Assembly (NCBI GenBank): GCA_035447065.1
Contig: DAOTGJ010000001.1
Span: 124,001-188,000, forward strand
Direction: 5' to 3'
Source of the DNA: CALEMW01 sp035447065
GTDB lineage: Bacteria > Krumholzibacteriota > Krumholzibacteriia > LZORAL124-64-63
Length of the DNA: 64,000 nucleotides
Made by a program: the position numbers and the translations under genes. The notes under the pieces were generated by a model. That model was not told where the DNA came from, did not search any database, and saw only the letters and a program-made list of their open reading frames with translations. Below, one piece after another: positions 21,543 through 31,160 of the stretch (position 1 is the stretch's first letter; each line of letters begins with the position of its first letter).

Positions 21543-22361
21543 TTGGAAGGACGCTGGTGGGGCGAGTTCGAGTTCGCGCCGGGCGACGTGAAGCTCTGGC
21601 GGCTGGGGACCTACGCCCTGTGGGCGGAGCGCACGGGCACGGAGTTCCGGCTGGCCAGCCGCCGCGACGAGGAGTCGTCCGAGAGCCTGGCCGTGGCGCT
21701 GCCCGTGCCGTCCGTTCCCGACGACGTGACCCGCACGCGCTACGGCGTGCGCGAGGCCGCCCACAGCCTGCGGCTCTCGCCGGCCACCGCGGACCGCGCG
21801 GTGGTGGTCAAGTCGCGCGACCCGTTCATCGTGCCGCCGGGCGGCGCCGTGACGGTCTTCGTGAGCTCGCCGGTCTGGGTGCAGGTCGCCCTGACCGATC
21901 CGCACAGACCCCTCCAGGAGGAGCCGGTGCGCCGTCCCTCGGACACCTGGTTCGGCCCCGACACCATGACCGGCGACCTGGGCTACGCCGTGCGCACCAG
22001 CGTGCGCTACGATCTGGCCCACGTGCCCGCGGAGCCCCATCGCGTGGTCTCGGTGGCCCGCATCCGCAACCAGGCCGGCACGCCGCTGCCCCTGGCGCGC
22101 ATGCGCCTGCCCCTGCCGTACCTGTCGCTCTTCGCGGACCGCGAGGGCAGGCTGTGGACGGAGGCCGTGAGCCTGGACCGCAACGACGACGACGACCTGG
22201 CCGAGATCAAGCTGGGCCGCTCGGCCCCCCGCGAGGCCGGCCCCTGCGAGCGCGTGGCCGAGCCCCGCGAATCCATGACCGCCAGCCCCATCTTCCGTTC
22301 CTTCGCGGGGCTGCTGGGGCTGCGCACGAGCCGGGAGGCCTATGAGCGCGTTGTGGAATGA
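21543..22361 (+). CDS. DUF432-family protein
   Basis: About 272 residues, soluble, no signal peptide. The N-terminus GRWWGEFEFAPGDVKLWRLG and a central beta-rich stretch (VPPGGAVTVFVSSPVWVQV, PSDTWFGPDTMTGDLGYAV) match DUF432, a family of unknown function. The start is probably the TTG at 21543, five bases after GGGAGG; a GTG at 21525 overlapping the corA stop is the alternative. Its 3' end overlaps the MscS gene by 20 bases. Such tight coupling suggests a role with that channel, but no biochemical function is known to me. Confidence 0.75.
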   Translation: MEGRWWGEFEFAPGDVKLWRLGTYALWAERTGTEFRLASRRDEESSESLAVALPVPSVPDDVTRTRYGVREAAHSLRLSPATADRAVVVKSRDPFIVPPGGAVTVFVSSPVWVQVALTDPHRPLQEEPVRRPSDTWFGPDTMTGDLGYAVRTSVRYDLAHVPAEPHRVVSVARIRNQAGTPLPLARMRLPLPYLSLFADREGRLWTEAVSLDRNDDDDLAEIKLGRSAPREAGPCERVAEPRESMTASPIFRSFAGLLGLRTSREAYERVVE

Positions 22362-23205
22362 CCTGGGCCTGGCGGACCTCTTCACCACGGCGCGCCTGCT
22401 GAGCCTGGCCCGCGCCGTGCTGGTCCTGCTGGTGGGGCTGGTGCTGGCGCGGGGCCTGGCCGCCGCCGCCGGGCGGGCCGCCGCCACGCGCTGGAGCCGG
22501 CAGGAGTCCATGCTCACGCGCCGGCTGGTCTTCTACACGCTCGTCGGGCTGCTCGTGGCCAGCTCGCTGCACCAGCTCGGTTTCCAGCTCAGCGTGCTGC
22601 TGGGCGCGGCCGGAATCCTCACGGTGGCGTTGGGCTTCGCCTCGCAGACGTCGGCCTCCAACCTCATCAGCGGGCTGTTCCTGATCGCGGAGCGGCCCTT
22701 CGTGGTGGGCGACGTGATCCGCGTGGACGACGTGACCGGCGAGGTCCTCTCCGTGGATCTCATGAGCGTGAAGATCCGCACCTTCGACAACCTCTACGTG
22801 CGCGTGCCCAACGAGGCGGTCATCAAGTCGCGCATCACCAACCTCACGCACTTCCCCCTGCGCCGCGTGGACGTGAAGCTGGGCGTGGCCTACGGCACGG
22901 ACCTGGGGCTGGTGCAGCGGGTGCTGCGCGAGACGGCGGAGGCCAACCCCCTGTGCCTGGACGAGCCGGCGCCCCTGTACATCTTCCGCGGCTTCGGGGA
23001 GTCGTCCCTGGACATCCAGTACAACGTGTGGGGCAAGCGGGAGAACTACCTGGACCTGCTCAACTCCATCCACCAGGAGATCGCGGCGGCGTTCGCCGCG
23101 GCGGGCATCGTGATCCCCTTCCCGCAGCGCACCCTCACCGCGGCGGCGTCCGGCGATCCCTTCCCGGTGCGCGTGGTGTCCGATCCTTCCCCGCCGCAGA
23201 CGTAG
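22342..23205 (+). CDS. Small-conductance mechanosensitive channel (MscS family)
   Basis: 287 residues, the size of minimal MscS. Three membrane segments occupy ~20-110. The pore helix is Gly/Ala-rich: GAAGILTVALGFASQTSASNLISG. The cytoplasmic beta domain follows with RPFVVGDVI and VRVPNEAVIKSRITN. It releases solutes on hypo-osmotic shock. It starts inside the end of the DUF432 gene, so translation is coupled. A stem-loop follows the stop directly and ends the corA-DUF432-mscS unit. Confidence 0.94.
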   Translation: MSALWNDLGLADLFTTARLLSLARAVLVLLVGLVLARGLAAAAGRAAATRWSRQESMLTRRLVFYTLVGLLVASSLHQLGFQLSVLLGAAGILTVALGFASQTSASNLISGLFLIAERPFVVGDVIRVDDVTGEVLSVDLMSVKIRTFDNLYVRVPNEAVIKSRITNLTHFPLRRVDVKLGVAYGTDLGLVQRVLRETAEANPLCLDEPAPLYIFRGFGESSLDIQYNVWGKRENYLDLLNSIHQEIAAAFAAAGIVIPFPQRTLTAAASGDPFPVRVVSDPSPPQT

Positions 23206-23230
23206 GGGCCGCCCCCGAAGGGACGGCCCC
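23205..23230 (+). terminator. Terminator after the MscS gene
   Basis: GGGGCCG (23205-23211) pairs with CGGCCCC (23224-23230), with an inner CCC-CGAA-GGG pairing. It begins on the stop codon; a U-run is nearly absent. Confidence 0.55.
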
Positions 23231-23354
23231 GTCCGTGTCCGCGGGTGGTCCCGGGCCGGGCCCTCGCACGACGTCGGCCGCCGGACGTCTGGGACCATCG
23301 GCCGCGGCCCGGCGGGACTTGAGCATCGCTTTTCGATATCAAAACACCAGGAAC

Positions 23355-23383
23355 TTGCTAGGAGATCGCCGGGGTGCTATGCT
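23355..23383 (+). promoter_or_regulatory. Sigma-70-type promoter of the tetrahaem cytochrome gene
   Basis: TTGCTA (23355-23360), 17-base spacer, TATGCT (23378-23383). Predicted start near 23390, giving a ~40-base leader. The 225-base gap between the MscS and cytochrome genes otherwise holds only the terminator and an AT-richer patch around 23330. Confidence 0.65.
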
Positions 23384-23430
23384 CATGGGGTCGCAAGGAC
23401 GTGCCCGCGACCCACATCGAAGGAGCATCC

Positions 23431-23805
23431 ATGAAGACCAAGCTCATGACCTTGACCCTCGCCGCGGCCCTGGCCGTCGGTTTCGCCCTGGTGCAGGACG
23501 CCCAGGCGTACACCCGCTTCGCCGGCAGCAACAACTGCGACCAGTGCCACACCGGCTTCAACGGCTTCAGCGGCGCCACCCACCAGCTGCACACCAGCGG
23601 CGGCATCAGCTGCAGCCAGTGCCACGGCAGCACCGGGGACAACCCCTTCGTCAGCAAGTGCGCCGAGTGCCACACCCCCAACCCGCTCTGGAACACCCAC
23701 CTGTCCGCGCCCGCGGACGGCCAGGGCATGACCTGCGGCAGCTGCCACACCATCACGGCCAACGAGCTCTGGAAGTGGAGCCAGGCCAAGCGCACCTACC
23801 GCTAG
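23431..23805 (+). CDS. Secreted tetrahaem c-type cytochrome
   Basis: 124 residues. A signal peptide (MKTKLMTLTLAAALAVGFAL, cleavage near AQA-YT) is followed by four CXXCH haem sites at residues 36-40 (CDQCH), 61-65 (CSQCH), 77-81 (CAECH) and 102-106 (CGSCH). It should carry electrons in the periplasm or at the cell surface. It is small, like tetrahaem cytochrome c3-type shuttles. The last nine residues, W-S-Q-A-K-R-T-Y-R, closely match the C-terminus of the secreted protein at 26409-27122. The start has AAGGAG; own promoter and terminator make it monocistronic. Confidence 0.92.
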   Translation: MKTKLMTLTLAAALAVGFALVQDAQAYTRFAGSNNCDQCHTGFNGFSGATHQLHTSGGISCSQCHGSTGDNPFVSKCAECHTPNPLWNTHLSAPADGQGMTCGSCHTITANELWKWSQAKRTYR

Positions 23806-23830
23806 TCGCGTCGGGGGACGCGGATCGCGA

Positions 23831-23854
23831 GGGGCCGCCCGCAAGGGCGGCCCC
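23831..23854 (+). terminator. Intrinsic terminator of the tetrahaem cytochrome gene
   Basis: Perfect 10-bp stem GGGGCCGCCC/GGGCGGCCCC with loop GCAA (stable tetraloop), followed by GTTCCG. Confidence 0.75.
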
Positions 23855-23930
23855 GTTCCGTCGGTGGCTCAGCCGCGGCGGCCGTGCTAGCTTGGGCCCG
23901 TCGTCCGCAATCCCGATCCGAGGAGACGCC

Positions 23931-24884
23931 GTGAACGATTCCGTGCTGCGCCTGGGCGTGAGCGCCTGCCTGCTGGGGGAGAAGGTCCGCTACGACGGCG
24001 GCCACAAGCACGACCGCTACCTCACCGACGTGCTCGCCGACCATTTCGAGCTGGTCCGCGTGTGCCCCGAAGCGGAGGTGGGCATGGGCGTCCCCCGCGA
24101 GACGGTCCGCCTGGACGGCGACGTGGACGCGCCGCGCATGACGGCCTCGCGCAGCGGCAAGGACTGGACGGGGCCCATGAACGCCTGGGCCCGCGGCCGC
24201 TGCCGCGACCTGGCGCCCCTGGACCTGGACGGCTTCGTCTTCAAGAAGAACTCGCCGAGCTGCGGCGTCCACCGCGTGCCGGTGATGCAGGACACGGGGA
24301 TGCCCCTGAAGCAGGGCCGCGGCCTCTTCGCCGCCGCCTTCACGCGGGCGTTCCCCCTGGTGCCGGTGGAGGAGGAGGGCCGCCTGCACGACGCCCCCCT
24401 GCGCGAGAACTTCCTGGAGCGCGTGTTCGCCTTCCACCGCGTGAAGGCCGTGTTCCGCGGCCGCTGGAAGCGCGGCGACGTGGTGGCCTTCCACAGCCGC
24501 GAGAAGTACTTCCTGCTCGCCCACAGCCAGAAGCACTACAAGGAGCTGGGACGCCTGGTGGCCGCCATCGCGGACCTGCCGCCCGCCGAGTTCCGCGACC
24601 GCTACCTGGCCCTCTACATGGAGGGCCTGGCCCACAAGGCCACCACGCGGCGTCACGTGAACGTTCTGCAGCACATCGCCGGCCATCTGCGCGGCCCGGT
24701 GTCACCGGAGGAGCTCACGCGCGTGCACGCCGTGATCCAGGACTACGGCCGCGGCCTGCTGCCGCTGATCGTGCCGGTCACCCTGCTCAGCCATCTCATC
24801 GACCTGCACGACGTGCCCTACGTGAGGGACCAGGTCTACCTGCGTCCGCACCCCAAGGAGCTCATGCTGCGCAACCACGTGTGA
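23931..24884 (+). CDS. DUF523 and DUF1722 (YbgA-like) protein
   Basis: 317 residues. The N-terminal half is DUF523: SACLLGEKVRYDGGHK and CPEAEVGMGVPRE, plus FKKNSPSCGV with conserved cysteines that may bind a metal. The C-terminal half is DUF1722, as in E. coli YbgA (FHRVKAVFRGRWKRGDVVAFH, KYFLLAHSQ). The start is a GTG at 23931 after GAGGAG. As in E. coli, where ybgA precedes phr, the photolyase follows, here by 20 bases. That conserved pairing suggests a role near light-dependent DNA repair or its cofactors, but the biochemical function is unknown. Confidence 0.9.
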   Translation: MNDSVLRLGVSACLLGEKVRYDGGHKHDRYLTDVLADHFELVRVCPEAEVGMGVPRETVRLDGDVDAPRMTASRSGKDWTGPMNAWARGRCRDLAPLDLDGFVFKKNSPSCGVHRVPVMQDTGMPLKQGRGLFAAAFTRAFPLVPVEEEGRLHDAPLRENFLERVFAFHRVKAVFRGRWKRGDVVAFHSREKYFLLAHSQKHYKELGRLVAAIADLPPAEFRDRYLALYMEGLAHKATTRRHVNVLQHIAGHLRGPVSPEELTRVHAVIQDYGRGLLPLIVPVTLLSHLIDLHDVPYVRDQVYLRPHPKELMLRNHV

Positions 24885-24904
24885 CGCGGCGCCCGGAGGA
24901 TCCC

Positions 24905-26323
24905 ATGTCCCAGTCCGCCCCCGTCCTGCTCTGGTTCCGCCAGGACCTGCGCCTGGACGACCACGCCGCCCTGCTCGCCGCCGCCGCGACGGACCGCCCC
25001 GTGCTGCCCGTCTTCGTATTGGAGGACGTGGGCGACTGGCGGTGGGGCGGCGCGTCGCGCTGGTGGCTGCACCGCTCCCTGGCCGCCCTGGATGCGGACC
25101 TGCGCCGCATGGGCGCACCGCTGGTTCTGCGCCGCGGCGATCCCCGCCGCGTGCTGCCGGAGCTGGCCGCCGCCGCGGGCGCCGACACGGTGCACTGGAA
25201 CCGCCGCTACGAGCCGGACGCCCGCCAGCGCGACCGCGAGACCTCCGACGCCCTGCGCGACGCCGGCGTGACGGTGAAGGCCCACCCCGGCGCCCTGCTC
25301 TGCGAGCCCTGGTCCCTGGCCACGGGCCAGGGCGGCCCGTACCAGGTGTTCACGCCCTATCACAAGGCGTTCCTGCGCGACGTGTCGCCGGCGGAGCCCC
25401 GCGGGGCGCCGCCGCGCCTGCGCGCGCCCGCGGTTGCGCCGGAGTCCCTGCCCCTCGCCGCGCTGGACCTGGACCCCGGTGTCCTCTGGGGCCAGGGCAT
25501 GGCGGAGGCCTGGACGCCCGGCGAGGCCGGCGGCCGCGCCCTGCTGGAGCGCTTCGCCGCCGGCCCCGTGGCCGCCTACGCGGACCGCCGCGATCGGCCC
25601 GCCGAGCCGTCCACCTCGCGCCTCAGCCCGCACCTGCATTGGGGGGAGGTCAGCCCGGCCCGCGTCTGGTCGGCCCTGCGCGGGGCCGACGGCGCCGACC
25701 CGTTCCTGCGCCAGCTCGTGTGGCGCGAGTTCGCCCATCACCTGCTCCATCACTTCCCGCACACGGACCGGCACCCCCTGCGCGGCGAATTCCAAGACTT
25801 CCCCTGGGACGGCGATCCCGCCCACCTGCGCGCCTGGCGCCGCGGCGAGACCGGCTACCCGCTGGTGGACGCCGGCATGCGCGAGCTCTGGACCACGGGC
25901 TGGATGCACAACCGCGTGCGCATGGTGGTCGCCTCGTTCCTGGTGAAGCACCTGCTGCTGCCGTGGCAGGAAGGCGCCGCCTGGTTCTGGGACACGCTGG
26001 TGGACGCCGACCTGGCCAACAACAGCTTCGGCTGGCAGTGGACCGCCGGCTGCGGCGCCGACGCCGCCCCCTACTTCCGCGTCTTCAACCCCATGCTGCA
26101 GAGCCGCCGCTTCGATCCCGACGGCGCCTACCTCCGCCGCTGGCTTCCGGAGCTGGCAGGCCTGGGGAACAAGGCCATCCACGCGCCGTGGGAGGCGTCG
26201 CGGGCCGAGCGCGAAGGTGCGGGCGTGGAGCTGGGCCGGACCTATCCGCGGCCGCTGGTGGAGCACGGCGCGGCCCGCGAGCGGGCGCTGGAAGCGTACA
26301 AGAGATTGCGGGGGGCGTCTTGA
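24905..26323 (+). CDS. phr: Deoxyribodipyrimidine photolyase
   Basis: 472 residues, normal for a class I CPD photolyase. The N-terminal alpha/beta antenna domain begins VLLWFRQDLRLDDHAAL. The FAD-binding helical domain contains STSRLSPHLHWGEVS, the W-R-E-F segment LVWREFAHHLLHH, MRELWTTGWMHNRVRM and DLANNSFGWQWTAGCGADAAPYFR. The three tryptophans of the electron-transfer chain fall in these segments. It splits UV-induced pyrimidine dimers with blue light, implying sunlight exposure. The start ATG at 24905 follows GGAGGA. Confidence 0.96.
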   Translation: MSQSAPVLLWFRQDLRLDDHAALLAAAATDRPVLPVFVLEDVGDWRWGGASRWWLHRSLAALDADLRRMGAPLVLRRGDPRRVLPELAAAAGADTVHWNRRYEPDARQRDRETSDALRDAGVTVKAHPGALLCEPWSLATGQGGPYQVFTPYHKAFLRDVSPAEPRGAPPRLRAPAVAPESLPLAALDLDPGVLWGQGMAEAWTPGEAGGRALLERFAAGPVAAYADRRDRPAEPSTSRLSPHLHWGEVSPARVWSALRGADGADPFLRQLVWREFAHHLLHHFPHTDRHPLRGEFQDFPWDGDPAHLRAWRRGETGYPLVDAGMRELWTTGWMHNRVRMVVASFLVKHLLLPWQEGAAWFWDTLVDADLANNSFGWQWTAGCGADAAPYFRVFNPMLQSRRFDPDGAYLRRWLPELAGLGNKAIHAPWEASRAEREGAGVELGRTYPRPLVEHGAARERALEAYKRLRGAS

Positions 26324-26408
26324 ATCTGGCCGGCCATGTCCGTTCCTTCCATACGTAGCCTTCCGCACCCGGAAGCGAATCCATGCCATCCGCGATAGGG
26401 GGAAAACC

Positions 26409-27122
26409 ATGAACAAAAGGATCCTGTCGACCGCGTTGTTCCTGATCCTGGCCGGCACCGCCGCCATCGCCGCCGCTCCCGGCGGCGTGTACGCTCCCGA
26501 CCGGTCCGGCGCGCTGGACGCCGCGCGCTCCGCCTGCCAGGTGGGCAGCGTGGAGTTCGCCGGCTACCAGGGCTACTACACGGACTTCTGGACCGGCGGC
26601 CAGACCTACTTCCAGCTCATCCAGCCCACCGCCGACGGCTGCGCCTGCGCGGCCGGCGTCACCGTGGCCAACGTGGACATGTACATCACCGCCAACGCGT
26701 TCTCGATCTTCGTGGCCCAGGCCGAGCTGTGGTCCGCCGTGGACGACGGCAGCGGCTGCATGGTGCCCGGCGGCCCCCTGGCCCTGAGCGACGCGGTGGG
26801 GTTCAGCGGGTTCCCGTCGGACGGCGTGTACCACTTGTCCGTCCCCTTCGGCTCCCCCTGCCTCACCCCCGGCGACGCCTACTTCATCGCCTTCCACTAC
26901 CTCGACTCGTCGCAGAGCATCTTCTCCGGCGTGGCCGTGGACTCCACGCCCGAGGCCTGCGAGCAGTACGTGAAGACCGACGGCATCGCCGGCTACCATG
27001 ATCCCGTGGCGGAGTACGGCTGGGTGGGCAACTACTACGTGTTCGCCGACCTGGACTGCTGCGCCGATCCCGTGGCCAACGACGTGGAGACCTGGAGCAC
27101 CCTGAAGCGGAGCTTCCGCTAG
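26409..27122 (+). CDS. Secreted protein of unknown function with C-terminal W-S-x-x-K-R-x-[FY]-R motif
   Basis: 237 residues. A signal peptide (residues 1 to ~22, ending TAAIAAA) precedes a beta-rich, aromatic, Gly-rich domain with eight or more cysteines that could form disulfides (CACA, CCAD and others). It resembles secreted beta-sandwich proteins but I do not recognise the family. The C-terminus is W-S-T-L-K-R-S-F-R, almost identical to that of the tetrahaem cytochrome at 23431-23805. The stop codon shares the palindrome CTAG with the stop of the convergent permease gene. It is 85 bases downstream of phr, with AT-richer leader between. Confidence 0.75.
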   Translation: MNKRILSTALFLILAGTAAIAAAPGGVYAPDRSGALDAARSACQVGSVEFAGYQGYYTDFWTGGQTYFQLIQPTADGCACAAGVTVANVDMYITANAFSIFVAQAELWSAVDDGSGCMVPGGPLALSDAVGFSGFPSDGVYHLSVPFGSPCLTPGDAYFIAFHYLDSSQSIFSGVAVDSTPEACEQYVKTDGIAGYHDPVAEYGWVGNYYVFADLDCCADPVANDVETWSTLKRSFR

Positions 27123-28270
27123 ATCCCCGCGCCCAGATCCGCGGCGAACCGCCGGCCGAGTCCGCTCAGGGCTCGGCCGGCTTCGTTGCGGCCCGCTTCG
27201 GTCAGGTGGAGGCGGCCCCCGTCGCGGCCGATCCACTCCCGATCCAGGGCGAAATCCACCACCCGCGCCGTGAAGCGCGGCGTCCAGCCCACGTGGCTGC
27301 CCTGCAGGTGCTCCACCCGCGACTCCTCGTCCTCGTCGGCGGTGCCCTCGTGCTGGGCCAGGTGGATGGCGAGCATGACCGCGGCGAACTCCAGGCGCTG
27401 CCGCCGCCGGCGCAGCAGGGTGGCCAGCAGGCCGCGGCGCGGTGCGGCCAGGAAGACCAGCGCGAACATGACGCCCACGCCCACGGCCATGGCGCCGGCG
27501 ATGGAGGCGTCCAGGGCCCAGGCCAGGACGAACCCGCCCGCCGCCGACACGGCGCCCAGGCCGGCGGCCAGCAGCAGCATGACCGCCAGCCGGTCCGTCA
27601 GCAGCGACGCCGCGGCGGCCGGGCCGATCATCAGGGCCACCACCAGTACCAGCCCCACCGCGTCGAAGGCGCTCACCGCCGTCACCGACACCAGGCCCAT
27701 CAGCCCGTAGTGGATCACGGCCGGGGCCAACCCCAGGCTCGCGGCCAGGCCGGCGTCGAAAGTGGCCAGCTTCAGCTCCTTGTAGAACGCCGCGATGGCT
27801 GAGGCGTTGAGCAGCGCCACGCCGCCCATGAGCCAGAGGCCGCGCGCGCCCACGTCGTGGCCGCCCAGGATCATGCGGTCGAAGGGGGCGAAGGCCAGCT
27901 CGCCCAGCAGCACCGAATCCACGTCCAGGTGCACGTGGCCCGCGAAGCGCGTGATCAGCACCACGCCCAGGGAGAACAGCGCAGGGAAGACGATGCCCAT
28001 GGCGGCGTCCTCCTTGAGCCGCCGGGTGCGCGCCAGGGCCTCCACCGCACCCACGGTGAGCACGCCGGTGGCCGCGGCGGCCAGCACCAGCCAGGGGGAG
28101 TTCAGATCCTTCGTGGCGAAGTAGGCCAGCACGATGCCGGGCAGGATGGCGTGGCTGATGGCGTCGCTGAGCATGGCCAGGCGCCGCAGCACCAGGAACA
28201 CGCCCACCAGGGCGCAGGCCACGGACGCCAGCACGGCGATGGCCAGGATCTCCCACAGCGCGCCGCTCAT
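27119..28270 (-). CDS. Metal ABC transporter permease with C-terminal winged-helix-like tail (second permease)
   Basis: 383 residues. The first ~285 form an ABC-3 (Zn/Mn/Fe-type) permease with about eight membrane spans: VFLVLRRLAMLSDAISHAILPGI early, ALMIGPAAAASLLTDRL later and FLAAPRRGLLA at the end. About 95 soluble residues follow, ending GRLHLTEAGRNEAGRAL, which looks like the wing and last helix of a DtxR-type winged-helix domain. Plain ZnuB/MntB stop near 280 residues. The ATG at 28270 overlaps the upstream permease by four bases. Last gene of the metal importer operon. Confidence 0.9.
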   Translation of the reverse strand: MSGALWEILAIAVLASVACALVGVFLVLRRLAMLSDAISHAILPGIVLAYFATKDLNSPWLVLAAAATGVLTVGAVEALARTRRLKEDAAMGIVFPALFSLGVVLITRFAGHVHLDVDSVLLGELAFAPFDRMILGGHDVGARGLWLMGGVALLNASAIAAFYKELKLATFDAGLAASLGLAPAVIHYGLMGLVSVTAVSAFDAVGLVLVVALMIGPAAAASLLTDRLAVMLLLAAGLGAVSAAGGFVLAWALDASIAGAMAVGVGVMFALVFLAAPRRGLLATLLRRRRQRLEFAAVMLAIHLAQHEGTADEDEESRVEHLQGSHVGWTPRFTARVVDFALDREWIGRDGGRLHLTEAGRNEAGRALSGLGRRFAADLGAGI

Positions 28271-29393
28271 GCGCCCGCCTCCGCGTCGCCGTCCAGCAGG
28301 CGGCGGCCCGCGTCCACGCCCGCGGGAGTCAGGGACCAGCGGCCGTCGGCCTCGCGGGCGGCCAGGCCGCGCTCGGCCAGGAGCTCGAGGCCGCGGCCGG
28401 TGCCGGCGCCGTCGCGCATGGCGCGCAGCACGTCGGGGGCGTGGGGCGCGCGGGTGGGGTCGTCGTGCTGGGAGGCCAGGCGGTAGAGGTCGGCCAGCAC
28501 GGAGTCCACGGCCACGCGCCGCCGCTGCCGCAGCCGCCGCACGCGCGCGGCCAGCAGGCCTCGGCGCGGCGCGAAGAGCAGCGAGGCCAGCGTGAGCAGC
28601 GTGAGCGTGAGCACGATGGTGGGGCCGGTGGGCAGCCGCTCCACGCTGCTGGAGACCAGCGCGCCGATCAGTCCGCTGGCGGCCCCGAAGGCGCCCGCCA
28701 GCAGCACCAGCCGGCCCAGCCGGTCGGTCCACTGCCGCGCCGCCGCCGCCGGCGCCACGATCACCGCGCTCATCAGCACCACGCCCACCGTCTGCAGGCC
28801 GATGACGATGGCCACCACCAGCAGCGTGGTCAGCGCCACGTCCAGCCCGCGCACCGGCAGCCCCAGGGCGCCGGCGAAGCCCGGGTCGAAGCTCAGCAGC
28901 TTGAACTCTTTCCACAGCAGCAGCAGCCCTGCCACCACCACGGCGCCCAGCACGGCCATGGTGCGCAGGTCGTCGCCCACCAGGGCGGCCGCCTGGCCGA
29001 AGAGGAAGGAGTCCAGCCCCGCCTGCGCCGCGCCCGCGTGGCGCTGCACCACGGACAGCAGCAGCAGGCCCAGCCCGAAGAACACCGACAGCACCAGGCC
29101 CAGGGCCGTGTCGATCTTGATGCGCGTGGTGCGCACCACCAGCATGACCAGCAGCGCCGCCGCCCAGCCCGCCAGCGCCGCGCCCACCACCAGGGCCAGG
29201 GGCGTCTTGGCGCCGGTGACCACGAAGGCCAGCACGATGCCCGGCAGCGCGGCGTGGCTCACGGCGTCGCCCAGCAGGCTCTGGCGGCGCAGCACCGCGA
29301 AGGCGCCCAGCATGCCCGCCACGGCGCCCAGGGCCGCGGAGCCCAGGCTCACGGTGCGCAGGGTGTAGTCGGTGACCAGTTCCGCCAGCAGGG

Positions 29394-29397
<4 letters not shown>
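28267..29397 (-). CDS. Metal ABC transporter permease with C-terminal winged-helix-like tail (first permease)
   Basis: 376 residues. ABC-3 permease of ~290 residues (FAVLRRQSLLGDAVSHAALPGIVLAF is the diagnostic early segment; MSAVIVAPAAAARQWTDRL later). An ~85-residue tail follows with LELLAERGLAAREADGR then WSLTPAGVDAGRRLL, again winged-helix-like. Heterodimeric permeases of this type carry Mn2+, Fe2+ or Zn2+ inward. Four-base overlaps with the ATPase gene upstream and the second permease downstream show tight coupling. Confidence 0.9.
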
Positions 29398-30205
<808 letters not shown>

Positions 30206-30209
<4 letters not shown>

Positions 30210-31141
30210 GGCGCCGCCTTTCCGCCGAGGGCTTCGGCGATGGTCCTCACGTTGTGCCGCACGGTGCCTTCGTAGGTGCCGGCGGGGGTGCCCGGGTCGC
30301 CCAGGGCGTCGCTGAACAGGGTGCCGCCCAAGGCCACGTCGAAGCCGCGGGCGCGCACCGCGGCGCGCACGGCGTCGATGGCCCGGCGCGACACGGACGT
30401 CTCCACGAAGATGGCGGGGATGCGCCGCTCGGCGATGAAGGCGGCCAGGCCCTGCACGTCGCCGGTGCCGGCCTCGGTGGCGGTGCTGATGCCCTGCAGG
30501 CCGCGCACCTCCAGGCCGTAGGCGTGGCCCAGGTAGGCGAAGGCGTCGTGGGCGGTGATGAGCACGCGCTGGGCGGGCGGGATGGTGGCCAGGGTGTCGC
30601 GGCACCACACGTCCAGGGCGGCCAGCTCCGCGCGGGCGGCGTCGGCGTTGGCGCGGTAGGCGGCGGCGTGCTCGGGGTCCACGCGGATCAGGGCGTCGCG
30701 CAGGGCGTCGCCGGCCAGGCTCCAGAGCGCCACGTCGAACCACACGTGGGGATCGTGGGCGCCGTCCGAGCCGGGAGGCGCCAGCAGCCGCGCGGGCGGG
30801 ACGGCCTCGGCCACCGCCACCGACGGCAGGTGCTCGCCCACGCGCGTGAGCACCTCGCCCATCTTGGCTTCCAGATGGAGGCCGCTCACGGCCACCAGGT
30901 CCGCCGAGCGCAGGCGCTCCACGTCGCCGAAGGTGGCCTTGTAGAGATGGGGATCCACGCCGGGGCCCATGAGCACGGTCACGCGCACCAGGTCGCCGCC
31001 CACCAGGCGCGCCAGCTCGCCCACCTGGCCGGTGGTGGCCACCACGTGCAGGCGCCCGTCGTCCCGCCCGCCGCCGCCGCCGCAGCCGGACGCGGGTCCG
31101 AGCAGCAGGAGCAGGAGGGTCAGGGCGCCGAGGCGTCGCAT
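30206..31141 (-). CDS. Metal ABC transporter substrate-binding lipoprotein (TroA/ZnuA family)
   Basis: 311 residues. Signal peptide with lipobox ending at Cys20 (GPASGC), so it is a lipoprotein facing the periplasm. The cluster A-I fold is recognised from VVATTGQVGELARLVGGD. Metal ligands are expected in GVDPHLYK (His), HDPHVWFD (His), IFVETSVS (Glu) and LFSDALG (Asp). His-His-Glu-Asp is the manganese/iron-type set; the long His-rich loop of ZnuA is absent, which favours Mn or Fe over Zn. First gene of the four-gene importer operon, 19 bases downstream of the sulfatase-like gene. Confidence 0.94.
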
Positions 31142-31160
31142 GGGCGATGGGTCCTTCCGA

